64,000 bases of DNA from an uncultured Acetatifactor sp. (GCA_910588225.1 CAJUQT010000018.1:1-64000); one strand, 5' to 3'; positions 16,851 through 25,797 are shown, counted from the first letter of the stretch. Notes: generated by a model from the letters alone, not told the origin. Numbers and translations are program-made.

Positions 16851-17698
16851 ATGAAATTTTATGAGTTTGGTGATTTATATAGACCAGTAATTATCCTGTT
16901 ACCGGGAACCTGCTGTCACTGGAAGGTGAATTTTGAAAAAGTCATTCCTTTTCTGGCAAAGAATTTCCGTGTAGTGTGTGTGTCATATGATGGTTTTGAT
17001 GAAACGGAAAAAACGGTCTTTCCGGATATGGTAACGGAAATGGAAAAAATAGAAAATTATATAAAAGAAAACTGTGGTGGGAAGATCCATGCCGCCTATG
17101 GCTGTTCTTTAAGGGGCAGTCTCGCGGTGCTGCTGGTGCAACGTGGGAATGTACATATAAGCCACGCAATTCTTGGCAGTTCCGATTTGGATCAGGAGGA
17201 AGGAATTTCTGCAAAATTGAAAGCATGGCTGATAGGAAAAATTCTTTATGGTATGTTCCAAAAGGGCAAGATGCCGGGATTTATGAAACGGCGGCTTGAG
17301 AAAAAAACTGTGGATGAGCGTCTGTATTATGACAAAATGCTGGATATGTTCGGCATGAACAACACCCGGATGGCTTTTGTGAAACAGGAGAGTATTCAAA
17401 GCCAGTTTTATTCCGATTTGGTTACGCCGATAGAAAATGGGATTTCCGTATACGGTACAACAGTACATATTTTTATGCAATGAAAATGGGGGAGAAATAC
17501 TTGGAACGTTATCACAGGCATTTTGAAAATCCGGACATTCGCCGCCATAATATGCAGCACGAGGAACTGCTGATTTGTTTTCCTGAGCAGTGGGCGGAGG
17601 AAGTGTTGCGGAGTATAATCCGAATGGAGGTTGGAGGTATCATAGAAAATAATTTGTATATCAAAAGTTTACAAACACACTTGACAAGCTCTCTCTGA
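16851..17698 (+). pseudogene. alpha/beta hydrolase, frameshifted at a T-run
   Basis: The first part is an alpha/beta hydrolase: VIILLPGTCCHWKVN gives the oxyanion region, and YGCSLRGSLAV replaces the usual nucleophile elbow G-x-S-x-G. It ends at 17483 with VHIFMQ, whereas the next frame from 17480 continues naturally with YAMKMGEKYLERYHRHF and the C-terminal QWAEEVLR block. One missing T in the five-T run at about 17469 explains it. The intact product would be about 270-280 residues. The function is unknown; the gene is coupled to the HMA gene. Confidence 0.65.
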
Positions 17699-17976
17699 TG
17701 GCGGGTGCGGTTCTCTTGTGAAAGATTGTTTTGGCTATACGTGGATTATTACATGTCCAAATCCGGCTAAGCAGTAGGAGCAGAATCAATCTTCATATTG
17801 ACAACTGAAATATATCCTGTTAGAATTACACAAAATAAAGGAAAGATAAGCCCATGATTAAATTTTCAATTATCATGAACAAAATGAACCAGCAACAGCA
17901 GCTTATTGTCAAAATTGACAACGGGCTTTTTGAGCTGTGTTCGTAACAAGTGTCTTATCCTGGTTAATCCGAACCA

Positions 17977-18016
17977 AACGGTCGAAAGCTCGATACGAGT
18001 TTTTGGCCGTTTTTTT
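17977..18016 (+). terminator. intrinsic terminator
   Basis: AACGGTC (17977-17983) pairs with GGCCGTT (18005-18011), with an inner CTCG-ATA-CGAG stem, and ends in six T. It lies upstream of the tRNA-ligase-like gene and may end a now truncated upstream transcript or act in its leader. Confidence 0.6.
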
Positions 18017-18023
18017 ATGCGCA

Positions 18024-18065
18024 GGCCCGCATATGGAGGATTGCCGCAGAGGCGGCATGCGGGCC
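18024..18065 (+). other. nested GC-rich hairpin
   Basis: GGCCCGCA (18024-18031) pairs with TGCGGGCC (18058-18065), and inside it TGCCGC (18042-18047) pairs with GCGGCA (18052-18057) across AGAG. The 10 bases between the stems on the left form a bulge. It follows the terminator and precedes the ligase gene by some 130 bases; role unknown. Confidence 0.55.
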
Positions 18066-18197
18066 GCGCGGCGAGGGACATTCCACTGCTTGATTTTGTT
18101 GGAAAGGGGGTATACTATGCCGGAACAATCAGGGCTTCCCCGGCAAAAAGGGAAGCATATAATACCTGAAATAAATAACAGAAAGGATCAAAACAAT

Positions 18198-20192
18198 ATG
18201 ATATGTAAGCGGTTAACTTCAAATGAACGCCCCACATTTCCAAAGCGGGCCGTTATTACGGCAGGTATGCCCTATGGAAATAAAAATTTACATTTCGGGC
18301 ATGTAGGCGGTATGTTTGTACATGCAGATATTTTTGCGCGGTTTTTAAGAGACCGAATCGGAACAGACAATGTTATCTTTCTTTCGGGAACAGACTGCTA
18401 CGGTTCTCCCATCATGGAAAGCTATCGGAAGCTGCAGGAAGCAGGGTATGAAGGGACTCTGGAGGATTATGTCCGTGTCAACCATGAGAATCAGAAGAAA
18501 ACTTTGGAGAGCTATGGTATCAGCTTAGATTTCTTCGGAGCATCGGCTCTGGGAGAGGCAGGTTCGATTCACAGGCAGGTATCAGCGGAAGTGTTTCATA
18601 CTTTATACAAAAATGGATATATGAAGAAAATGTCCATGCCTCAGTTTTATGACGAAGAGAAAAAGATGTTCTTAAACGGAAGACAGGTAACGGGGAAATG
18701 CCCGATACCGGGATGCGCTTCGGAAAAAGCATATGCCGATGAGTGTTCCCTGGGACATCAGTTTCTGCCTTCGGAACTGATAAATCCCGTCAGCTGCCTG
18801 TCCAATAAAAAGCCCGTCCTCAGAAATGTGGAAAACTGGTATTTGGATTTGGAATATTGTATTCCTGCAATAAAGGAATATAATGATTTCTTACGAAAAA
18901 ATACAAATACACGTAAGTATCAGTTGGAAACAGTAGAAGAATTTTTGAAGAAACCCTTACTCTATGTACCGAGAAAGTATATAAGTGACCTGGGGGACCT
19001 GGCCGCAAAGCTGCCTCCTCATAACTGCGTCGACGAGGAGAAGAAACCTTCTGTTGTGTTTGAATTTGAAAATCTGGAGGACCGTGACAAGGCGAAAAGT
19101 GTATTGGATGCCAGAGGTATTCATTATACTTCCGGAAAGACGCTTGTTCCTTTTCGGCTGTCCGGCAATGTGGAATGGGGTGTGCCATTCCCGGAGTGTG
19201 AAGGCTTAAAAGACCTGACCTTCTGGGTGTGGCCGGAATCGCTGTGGGCACCCATTTCCTTTACTTTAGCCTATTTGAAAGAGCAGGGGAGAGAGGACGA
19301 ATTATCCAGGTGGTGGCATGATGAAGAATCTACAGTTTATCAGTTTATCGGGGAAGATAATATTTATTTCTATGCCATTGCCCAGACAGGGTTATTTACA
19401 GGATTACAGGTTCCCAAAGGGGAAGTGCCGGATATGGAGACAGTACACTTATCTCACATCATAGCCAACAGGCATTTATTGTATATGGATACAAAAGCCA
19501 GCAGCAGTTCCGAAGTAAAGTCTCCCACGGCGGATGAATTGCTGAATTATTACACGAAGGATCAGCTGCGGATGCATTTCATGAGTCTGGGGCTGTCTTC
19601 CAAAAGCGTCGGATTTAAACCGCAGGTATTTATGAAAAAAGAAGACAGGGCTGGCATGGATATGGTTCTGAAAGATGGTAATTTAATCACCAATGTGTTC
19701 AACCGGCTGATCCGGACCTGTTTCTATGCCATTCAGAATAATTATGGCGGGAAAATCCCTGAGGGGGATGTGAGTGATGAAATAAGACTTATGACAGAGA
19801 AAGCAGTTCTTGAATATGAGCGTTTTATGTATAATCATGAGTTTCATCGCATCTCTTATGTTTTAGATGATTTCATCCGGGGAGTGAACAGGCGTTGGGT
19901 AAACAATGTAAAGATTGCAGATGCCACAGATGATGCGGAATTCAGAAAGCAACTTGTGATTGATTGTTTTTATGCCTGTAAGGTTATGGCAATCCTGATT
20001 CATCCAATTGCACCGGAAGGATGTGAAATGTTCAGAGAATATCTGAATGTGGGAGAAGAATTGTGGGATTGGAGTCATATATTTGAGCCGGTTTCCTTTT
20101 ATATTGCAGATGCGGAGACTCATAAACTGAAGTATCTGGAACCAAGAGTGGATTTCTTTAAAAAGCATGACTGCCAGCTGGCGGAAATGTAA
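18198..20192 (+). CDS. methionyl-tRNA-synthetase-like class I ligase with degenerate KMSKS
   Basis: This 664-residue protein has the MetRS layout: HIGH-type motif HFGH at 32-35, GTDCYGSPI where MetRS has GTDEHGTPI, a cysteine insertion (CPIPGC at 168-173), WGVPFPE, FIGEDNIYFYA and an alpha-helical anticodon-type domain after about 480. At the KMSKS position it reads KASSS (433-437), so both the Met and the second Lys are lost. It lacks the C-terminal tRNA-binding domain of many MetRS. It is probably a paralogue, not the housekeeping enzyme; relaxed aminoacylation, antibiotic resistance or a non-translational role are possible. ATG 18198 (AGAAAGGATC) is preferred; ATG 18117 (GGAAAGGGGG) would add 27 residues. 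Confidence 0.75.
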   Translation: MICKRLTSNERPTFPKRAVITAGMPYGNKNLHFGHVGGMFVHADIFARFLRDRIGTDNVIFLSGTDCYGSPIMESYRKLQEAGYEGTLEDYVRVNHENQKKTLESYGISLDFFGASALGEAGSIHRQVSAEVFHTLYKNGYMKKMSMPQFYDEEKKMFLNGRQVTGKCPIPGCASEKAYADECSLGHQFLPSELINPVSCLSNKKPVLRNVENWYLDLEYCIPAIKEYNDFLRKNTNTRKYQLETVEEFLKKPLLYVPRKYISDLGDLAAKLPPHNCVDEEKKPSVVFEFENLEDRDKAKSVLDARGIHYTSGKTLVPFRLSGNVEWGVPFPECEGLKDLTFWVWPESLWAPISFTLAYLKEQGREDELSRWWHDEESTVYQFIGEDNIYFYAIAQTGLFTGLQVPKGEVPDMETVHLSHIIANRHLLYMDTKASSSSEVKSPTADELLNYYTKDQLRMHFMSLGLSSKSVGFKPQVFMKKEDRAGMDMVLKDGNLITNVFNRLIRTCFYAIQNNYGGKIPEGDVSDEIRLMTEKAVLEYERFMYNHEFHRISYVLDDFIRGVNRRWVNNVKIADATDDAEFRKQLVIDCFYACKVMAILIHPIAPEGCEMFREYLNVGEELWDWSHIFEPVSFYIADAETHKLKYLEPRVDFFKKHDCQLAEM

Positions 20193-20257
20193 GGAAAAAA
20201 AGATTTCATGAAAAAAGGAGTGTTTATAAGTTTAAATTGATATAACAGGAAATGATA

Positions 20258-20286
20258 TTGTGATAATCCCTTTCATGTGGTACAAT
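20258..20286 (+). promoter_or_regulatory. promoter upstream of MscS-like gene
   Basis: TTGTGA (20258-20263), 17-base spacer, TACAAT (20281-20286), 49 bases before the original ATG at 20335. Confidence 0.6.
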
Positions 20287-20334
20287 ATGGGAATGTAAGG
20301 ATATATCAAATAAACAGATATGGAGGGAAATGCC

Positions 20335-21087
20335 ATGCCATAATTCATTTCTTCAATCGTGTCCGCCATAGGCTCCGGAGTCTGGTCGGTGATCAGCGCC
20401 GTCCTGATTTTTATGATTGCTTTCGTGGTGGCAAGTATCGTGAAGTCTCTGGTTCTGAAGCTGCTGGGAAAGGGAAAGATAGATCAGTTTTTGGGAAAGC
20501 TTGACTCTTCGGAGGGCGATGCCGGCAAGGCCGGAAGCACGAAGCAGTTCATTGGAAAGCTTGTCTACCTGCTGGTTTTCCTGCTCTTTGTGCCGGGAAT
20601 CTTTTCGGCGCTGGGAATGCGGGAGGTTTCTTCTCCCATCACTAACCTGCTGAACAACGTGTGGGGATACGTGCCCAACATCGTGGCGGCGGCCATCGTG
20701 CTGATCATAGGATGCTTCATCGCAAAGCTGGTTCGCCAGCTGCTGGCGCATCTGTTCGATAAGCTCAACGTGAACAAGCTGCAGGAGAAGGCCGGCATCG
20801 AGGTGGCCAACACCGACAGGCTTTCCAACACGCTGGCCTATATCGTGTATGTGCTGATTCTCATTCCCATGATCGTGATGGCCCTTGATGTGCTGAAGAT
20901 CAGTGTGATTTCTGATCCGGCGGTACATATGCTGAACCTGATCTTTGCCTTTATCCCCAACATTTTCAGCGGCCTGGTCATCATCGTCATCGGCTGCAGG
21001 GATTTTGCATCCCACGCCCTGAAGAAGCTGGAGGACAATATGGAGAAGTCCAACGGGGAGTCCACAGAGGACAAGAAGGAAGACTGA
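20335..21087 (+). pseudogene. MscS-like conserved-TM-helix channel gene, damaged
   Basis: The frame encodes repeated membrane segments with the conserved-TM-helix pattern of MscS-related channels: NNVWGYVPNIVAAAIVLIIG and later FAFIPNIFSGLVIIVIG. The natural start, ATG 20335 after TATGGAGGG, is followed at codon 3 by TAA (20341), where GAA would give MPEFISSIVSAIG. A GTG at 20359 is the only nearby restart and has no binding site. Near 20996 the text jumps from VIIVIGC to a charged tail DFASHALKKLEDN, so an internal part of the usual protein is also missing. Its codon use is more GC-rich than its neighbours. Probably not functional, or only as a shortened 242-residue form. Confidence 0.6.
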
Positions 21088-21100
21088 GGAAGAACGGACG

Positions 21101-21130
21101 TAACAGTTCAGATAGGGCACTGAACTGTTA
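21101..21130 (+). repeat. dispersed intergenic hairpin (TAACAGTTCAG type)
   Basis: TAACAGTTCAG (21101-21111) pairs perfectly over 11 bases with CTGAACTGTTA (21120-21130), 13 bases after a stop codon. A closely related hairpin starts at the truA stop (63723-63752), and a relative with TACTGAACTGTCAG is at 60088-60110. Confidence 0.65.
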
Positions 21131-21205
21131 TGAACGGACAGCAGCACAGTCTGTTCAACAAAACGGGGGAGCAGGGGCTAAACCTGCTCCCCCCATTATC
21201 CGCTT

Positions 21206-21676
21206 TCATAACCACAGTGCCTCACTTAGAATTTTCTGCGCTCTGACGTCTTCAAGGCATACCATCTTTACCAACAGCCACGCCCGTTCTTCTTCTGTCA
21301 TTTCCGTAATCTTCTGCGCTGCGGGGGAGACCTGGAGATTTTTGATCATCTCGCCCAGGCATTCCTCTTTGTATCTGGCGCTGTTCATGGTTTCCAGCCA
21401 GGCCTGCCGCTTCTTTTCAAGCATTTCAAGCAATGTTGCTTTCTCTGCTTTTCCGTCGATAATCCTTTTGATTTCGTCCAGAGAAAAGCCCAATGCCTTT
21501 AGTTCCAACAGCGCATTTAACTGCTGTACCTGTGCGGCCGAGTAATAACGGTATCCGTTGGCGTCATCTACCTTCACAGGCTGAATAATCCCTTTCTTTT
21601 CATATAAACGGATTGCTTTTCTGGAAATACCGAAAAAGTCCGCGATTTCTCCAATCATCATAAGGTCATTTTTCAT
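21206..21676 (-). CDS. MerR-family transcriptional regulator
   Basis: Residues about 6-75 form the MerR winged helix: MIGEIADFFGISRKAIRLYE, then GYRYYSAAQVQQLNALLELKALGFSLDEI. A coiled-coil dimer helix follows (about 80-115). The C-terminal part is short (total 156 residues), too short for a large drug-binding domain. The start at 21676 has GGAGAAAAACTT before it; a longer reading from 21763 would add an unlikely N-terminus. It lies downstream of, and on the same strand as, an ABC pair whose promoter shows MerR-type geometry (25798-25828), and was probably part of the same unit before a transposase fragment landed between them. Confidence 0.85.
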   Translation of the reverse strand: MKNDLMMIGEIADFFGISRKAIRLYEKKGIIQPVKVDDANGYRYYSAAQVQQLNALLELKALGFSLDEIKRIIDGKAEKATLLEMLEKKRQAWLETMNSARYKEECLGEMIKNLQVSPAAQKITEMTEEERAWLLVKMVCLEDVRAQKILSEALWL

Positions 21677-21981
21677 AAGTTTTTCTCCTGAATTAAGCCG
21701 CTGCGCGACGGCTCTAAAGGGTGAAGGCTCCACGAGTTTCCTGTCAGCGTACGGGAACCTCATCTGGATGATAAGTGCGCCAGGGCCATGCAGGGGCTTC
21801 GCAACATTCCCCGTCCCGCTGGGGAACAGGCCGGCGTATTTGGTTTCAAACTCATCCCATGGGATACTGTCGCTTGGTCTGTACGTGACTTTTTACTCCG
21901 TTTTGCGGTAAGATTCGGGGTAAAACTGCAGGGAAAATCGATGCCCGGAAGCAGAACCCCTGCAATTATTTTATCATAAAT
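21677..21981 (+). other. intergenic region, nothing recognised
   Basis: Short frames exist on both strands (for example 21788-21979) but none has a binding site or recognisable product. The stretch is GC-rich up to about 21,870 and AT-rich after it, fitting a patchwork caused by insertion and deletion next to the transposase remnant. Confidence 0.4.
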
Positions 21982-22140
21982 ATGCTGAAAAATCAGCAAA
22001 ACTATATCAAAGTTCGCAGCATCAGAGGCTGCATCTGGTTCATCATGGATGCTGCCAAACGTTCTGTCATTGGCTATCGTATATCTTCCGAGCGTGATGT
22101 TGGCGCCTGCATTCCTGCAAAACAGCTGTTTTCTTCCTAT
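21982..22140 (+). pseudogene. DDE transposase fragment
   Basis: The frame KVRSIRGCIWFIMDAAKRSV followed by IGYRISSERDVGACIPA looks like the catalytic-core part of a DDE/rve-type transposase around its second aspartate (F-I-M-D, then GYR). The upstream and downstream parts are absent; the text changes character after about 22140. No terminal inverted repeats were found. It is an insertion-sequence relic lying between the MerR gene and the ABC genes. Confidence 0.5.
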
Positions 22141-22152
22141 TATACGTTCCTG

Positions 22153-23940
22153 TTAAGCATTCTGATTTTCATACCACTGTGCCTGTGACATGAACAAAAC
22201 ATAATATGTGCCTTTCTTATGAATCAGCTCATTATGGGTTCCGATTTCTGCAACACGGCCATTTTCCATAACAACGATTCTGTCTGCAATTCGGGCACTT
22301 CCGAGTCTGTGAGTTACAAGCACCGTTGTTCTTTCATCGGATATCTCTTTGAACTTCTTATATATCTTTGTCTCCTCAATGGGATCGATTGCTGCAGTAG
22401 GCTCGTCCAACACGATTACCTTACTGTCTCTGTTGATACCTCTTGCAATAGATACCCTCTGCCACTGTCCGCCTGAAAGATCGACGCCGTCAAACTCACG
22501 GGAAAGCATTGTTTCCAAACCGTGGGGATAAGACTGTGATTCAATATCCACATCTGCTTTCTTTAAGGTTTCCAGCAGAGTTCCGTCTTCCCTTTCCGTA
22601 TCAAGATTGCTAATCATAACATTTTCACGAAGAGTCATCTGATATTTCTGGAATTTCTGGAATACACCGGACATAAGTCCGTAAAGGCTCGATGACTGAA
22701 TATCCTTTGTGGGTATACCGTCTATTGTCACACTGCCGCCGGTGGGCTGATATATCCCTGTAATCAGTCTCACGAGAGTTGATTTTCCGGCTCCGTTATG
22801 TCCCACAATCGCAATGGTCTCCCCCTTGTCAATCGTCAGATTGACATCTGTCAGAGATTCCTCTTTTGCTCCCGGATATGCAAAGGAAACATTCTTAAGC
22901 TCAATCTTTTCACAGAAATCATTTACCTTTGTTTCACCGTCCGTTTCGGGCATATCTATGAAATCAAGAAGGTTGTTGATTGAACCGCTGTTCTTACCTA
23001 TATCGCCCACAAGATGAATCATTTCTCCCACCATTTCCTGCATCTTTACGATTGCCGTGAATATTGCGGCAAATGTACCCGCCGTAATATCACCTGTAAG
23101 CAATGCTTTCACAAAAAGCAGAAGGACAGCCAGATAACCCGCAAGGCCTATTCCTTTTCCCGCAAGATCGAACAGACAGGCTCTCTTTGCCACCTTAAGG
23201 CTTTTCTTGTTCAGAACGACCATTGTGTCATAATAAAGCTTCTTAAAATAGTTCGTTACGCCCAGGATTCTGGTTTCCTTGAAATATTCCCTGGAGCAGA
23301 TGGTGCTCTCATAATAATCATAGGATCTTCTCAGCGGAGCGATCTCATCCTCAAGATTGGCGTACATGCTTACCTGCACAAGCTTTGTCAGAAGACAGGG
23401 CATCATGGAAACAACAATTACTATTGCCAGAATCGGCTTAATCGTAAAAATCCATATTCCCATAAACAGCACATAGGGCAGGAAAAATGCCATCATCATG
23501 ATAAATGAAAATACCATGTTGAAGATATTATTGATTCCCATCCCGGCCTTGTTGATGCTGTCCAGAGTTGACGCATTTTCATATTCGACGGCTCCGATTT
23601 TAGATATCTTAAGATGAACCTTCTGCATCAATTTTCCGATGACCTTCTGGTTAAACGGCAGATACAGGAAATTGTTAAGCGCGTTGACAAGCTCTGCCAG
23701 AATAATGACCACGCCGTACACAATAAGAGAAATGTATATGGCCTTTATGCTTCCACCTGTATTTATTACTTCACTGGTGGTATCATAAAACTTCTGCAGA
23801 AACAAAATCTTTACTGCCCATGACAGGCCATGGAGTATCGTAATTACAATGAACAATCCAAAAAAGAAGGGGGTTGCCTTAAATACAAGAGGCGTTATTC
23901 TCTTAAGTATCTTAATGGGGCTTATTTTCTTTCCACTCAT
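22153..23940 (-). CDS. ABC exporter half (permease-ATPase), second gene
   Basis: This 595-residue half-transporter has six membrane helices (about 20-310) and an ATPase with Walker A GHNGAGKST, signature LSGGQWQR, Walker B VLDEPTAAID and switch THR, all complete. The start at 23940 follows AGGAGGTGG and overlaps the upstream gene's stop as ATGA; a longer start at 23949 would sit inside that binding site. With its partner it should form a heterodimer with two working ATP sites, unlike the pair at 8612-12165. Relatives are seen among peptide and drug exporters; no precursor peptide is visible here. Confidence 0.87.
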   Translation of the reverse strand: MSGKKISPIKILKRITPLVFKATPFFFGLFIVITILHGLSWAVKILFLQKFYDTTSEVINTGGSIKAIYISLIVYGVVIILAELVNALNNFLYLPFNQKVIGKLMQKVHLKISKIGAVEYENASTLDSINKAGMGINNIFNMVFSFIMMMAFFLPYVLFMGIWIFTIKPILAIVIVVSMMPCLLTKLVQVSMYANLEDEIAPLRRSYDYYESTICSREYFKETRILGVTNYFKKLYYDTMVVLNKKSLKVAKRACLFDLAGKGIGLAGYLAVLLLFVKALLTGDITAGTFAAIFTAIVKMQEMVGEMIHLVGDIGKNSGSINNLLDFIDMPETDGETKVNDFCEKIELKNVSFAYPGAKEESLTDVNLTIDKGETIAIVGHNGAGKSTLVRLITGIYQPTGGSVTIDGIPTKDIQSSSLYGLMSGVFQKFQKYQMTLRENVMISNLDTEREDGTLLETLKKADVDIESQSYPHGLETMLSREFDGVDLSGGQWQRVSIARGINRDSKVIVLDEPTAAIDPIEETKIYKKFKEISDERTTVLVTHRLGSARIADRIVVMENGRVAEIGTHNELIHKKGTYYVLFMSQAQWYENQNA

Positions 23941-25727
23941 TGATACCACCTCCTCTGACTGTCATACATCGTATAGTATAGCTGCTTTGCAGCCATCAGC
24001 TCATTATGCGTTCCCTGTTCCTCTGCATGTCCGCTATCGATTACGTAAATGTAGTCCGCCAGCTTCACCGAGCCCAGTCTGTGACTGAAGAACAATGTGG
24101 TCCTTCCTTCACAAAGCTTTGCAAATTCACTATAAAGGTTACTTTCCGCAATGGGATCCAAAGCGGCTGTGGGTTCATCCAGTACACGAATCGGCGCTTC
24201 ACTTACAAAGCATCTTGCAAGGGCGATTCTCTGCCATTCACCGCCGGAAAGATCCTTGCCTTCTTGTGCCAGCTTGCCCAGCAATGTATCCTTCCCATCC
24301 TCAAGGCCTTCAATGACCGAGTCCAGTTTAAGGGCAGTTATGGCATTGCTGACTGCTTCATCATCCGCTCCGCCAACGCATCCTATGGCGATATTATCCC
24401 AGATTGAAATGGAATACCTTGCAAAGTCCTGATAAACAACTGAATAAAAGGCTTTCAGCTGAGCGGCCGTATATTCTCTAAGGTCTCTTCCGTTAATAAG
24501 TATCCTGCCCTCATAATCCTGATAAAGACCTGTCAGAAGTTTGGCAATGGTACTCTTTCCCGCTCCGTTTGCTCCAACAAAGGCATAATGTCTGCCAGCT
24601 TCTATCTTCATGTTCATGTCCTTAAGAATATAGGTTTCCGTACCGGGATATTTGAAGGTTACATTCCTGAATTCCAAAGACTTAAATTCCATACCGCTTT
24701 CAGGCACGGCGTCCGCATTATCATACTGTTCAAATGCTGCAAACCTTGTAATCTCCTTAAGGTATTCGATATGTGTGGATACAGCCTCGATTAATCTTGT
24801 GAGCGACCATGACATGGTGTGTACAAGATCAAAGGTTGCATTTATCAGTGAAAAGAACATACCGATTGTAATAATTCCCGTTGCAACAGGGTTGATAAGC
24901 ATTGCTGCAATAAAGGTACACAGAAATGCTGTTATCATGCTTCCGGATTTCAGCTTTACGAACCATTTGGCGCGTGTCCTTGTTTCCATTTTTCTGGAAA
25001 TCTCATACTGCTCAAACCACTTGTCATTCAGCTTTTCGTTATATGCGAATACCGTTCTCTCATCAACATTTTCTCTTCCCGTCATTACGGTAGTGAGATA
25101 TTTGTATTTTCTCTGATATTTGGTAATCTCTTTATTGGCCTCATAGGTTGCCCTTCCGCTTATGAATGAAAGATAGAGAAGCGGTATGGCAACAGCTATC
25201 ATAATCAGTGCAACCCAGGCAATCTGTGTAATAAGGACAATAAGAAGTCCCGCAATTGTCATAAACAGCGATATCAGATTGACTACATTTGTAAAGCCGT
25301 CGATAAACTTATGCTCCATTGTGTGGGCAACACGGTTCATTAAATCCATACTGTCCGTATTTTCAACATACTGAAACGCAATCTTTGAACATTTTTCAAC
25401 ATATGCGCCCTTAAGACTGACCCTCAAATCCATCTCGATTTTGTTGGCAAGATATGCCTTTATGGGCTCAACAAGCCATTGATATGCTATAATCCCGATA
25501 ACAATCGCCAGTGAAATATATACCGCTCTTTTTGTTGCAAAGCCGCCTATAAGTCCCAGCGCATTATCAATAAATCCTGCATTCATAATAACCTGGCAGG
25601 TTGGCAGAATTGCAACAGCAAGAGACAGAATCAAATACAATATCGTACACACAGGTGAACTGATTATAGATAATCTCAGGGAATCCAAATATGTATACTT
25701 TTTCTTCTCAAAACGTACTTTCTTCAT
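23937..25727 (-). CDS. ABC exporter half (permease-ATPase), first gene
   Basis: This 596-residue half-transporter has a membrane domain (about 15-320) and an ATPase with Walker A GANGAGKST, signature LSGGEWQR, Walker B VLDEPTAALD and switch SHR. The C-terminal tail MAAKQLYYTMYDSQRRWYQ mirrors that of its partner (YVLFMSQAQWYE), which suggests the pair arose by duplication. TAGGAGAGG precedes the ATG at 25727. The promoter on this strand at 25798-25828 has a 19-base spacer with a dyad, so MerR control is likely. Substrate unknown. Confidence 0.87.
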   Translation of the reverse strand: MKKVRFEKKKYTYLDSLRLSIISSPVCTILYLILSLAVAILPTCQVIMNAGFIDNALGLIGGFATKRAVYISLAIVIGIIAYQWLVEPIKAYLANKIEMDLRVSLKGAYVEKCSKIAFQYVENTDSMDLMNRVAHTMEHKFIDGFTNVVNLISLFMTIAGLLIVLITQIAWVALIMIAVAIPLLYLSFISGRATYEANKEITKYQRKYKYLTTVMTGRENVDERTVFAYNEKLNDKWFEQYEISRKMETRTRAKWFVKLKSGSMITAFLCTFIAAMLINPVATGIITIGMFFSLINATFDLVHTMSWSLTRLIEAVSTHIEYLKEITRFAAFEQYDNADAVPESGMEFKSLEFRNVTFKYPGTETYILKDMNMKIEAGRHYAFVGANGAGKSTIAKLLTGLYQDYEGRILINGRDLREYTAAQLKAFYSVVYQDFARYSISIWDNIAIGCVGGADDEAVSNAITALKLDSVIEGLEDGKDTLLGKLAQEGKDLSGGEWQRIALARCFVSEAPIRVLDEPTAALDPIAESNLYSEFAKLCEGRTTLFFSHRLGSVKLADYIYVIDSGHAEEQGTHNELMAAKQLYYTMYDSQRRWYQ

Positions 25728-25797
25728 TTTCCTCTCCTAAATTAAGTTTCTGCTTTCTGTGGTATGGCAATGACTTTGCAGAATTCATTTCACAACC

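Larger units (their letters stand above)
17699..18197 (+). other. intergenic region before tRNA-ligase-like gene
   Basis: No convincing gene. An open frame at 17854-17946 (30 residues, ends FELCS) has only a weak binding site and no recognised relatives. The region contains a terminator (17977-18016) and a GC-rich nested hairpin (18024-18065), described separately. Base composition changes from AT-rich to GC-rich at about 18020, which hints at a junction of segments of different origin. Confidence 0.5.

Noticed and set aside
17937..18197. N-terminal extension of the MetRS-like protein
   Set aside because: The text runs through a terminator and a GC-rich hairpin and has no relation to the family; starts at 18198 or 18117 are better supported.
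17699..18197. T-box riboswitch before the tRNA-ligase-like gene
   Set aside because: The conserved T-box sequence (TGGAACCGCG type) is not present, though a terminator is.
20353..21147. 264-codon minus-strand frame rich in His, Gln and Asp
   Set aside because: It is an antisense shadow of the MscS-like frame, whose membrane helices are recognisable.
22153..25727. Lanthipeptide or other peptide export cluster around the ABC pair
   Set aside because: No precursor peptide, modification enzyme or peptidase domain was found next to the two ABC genes.
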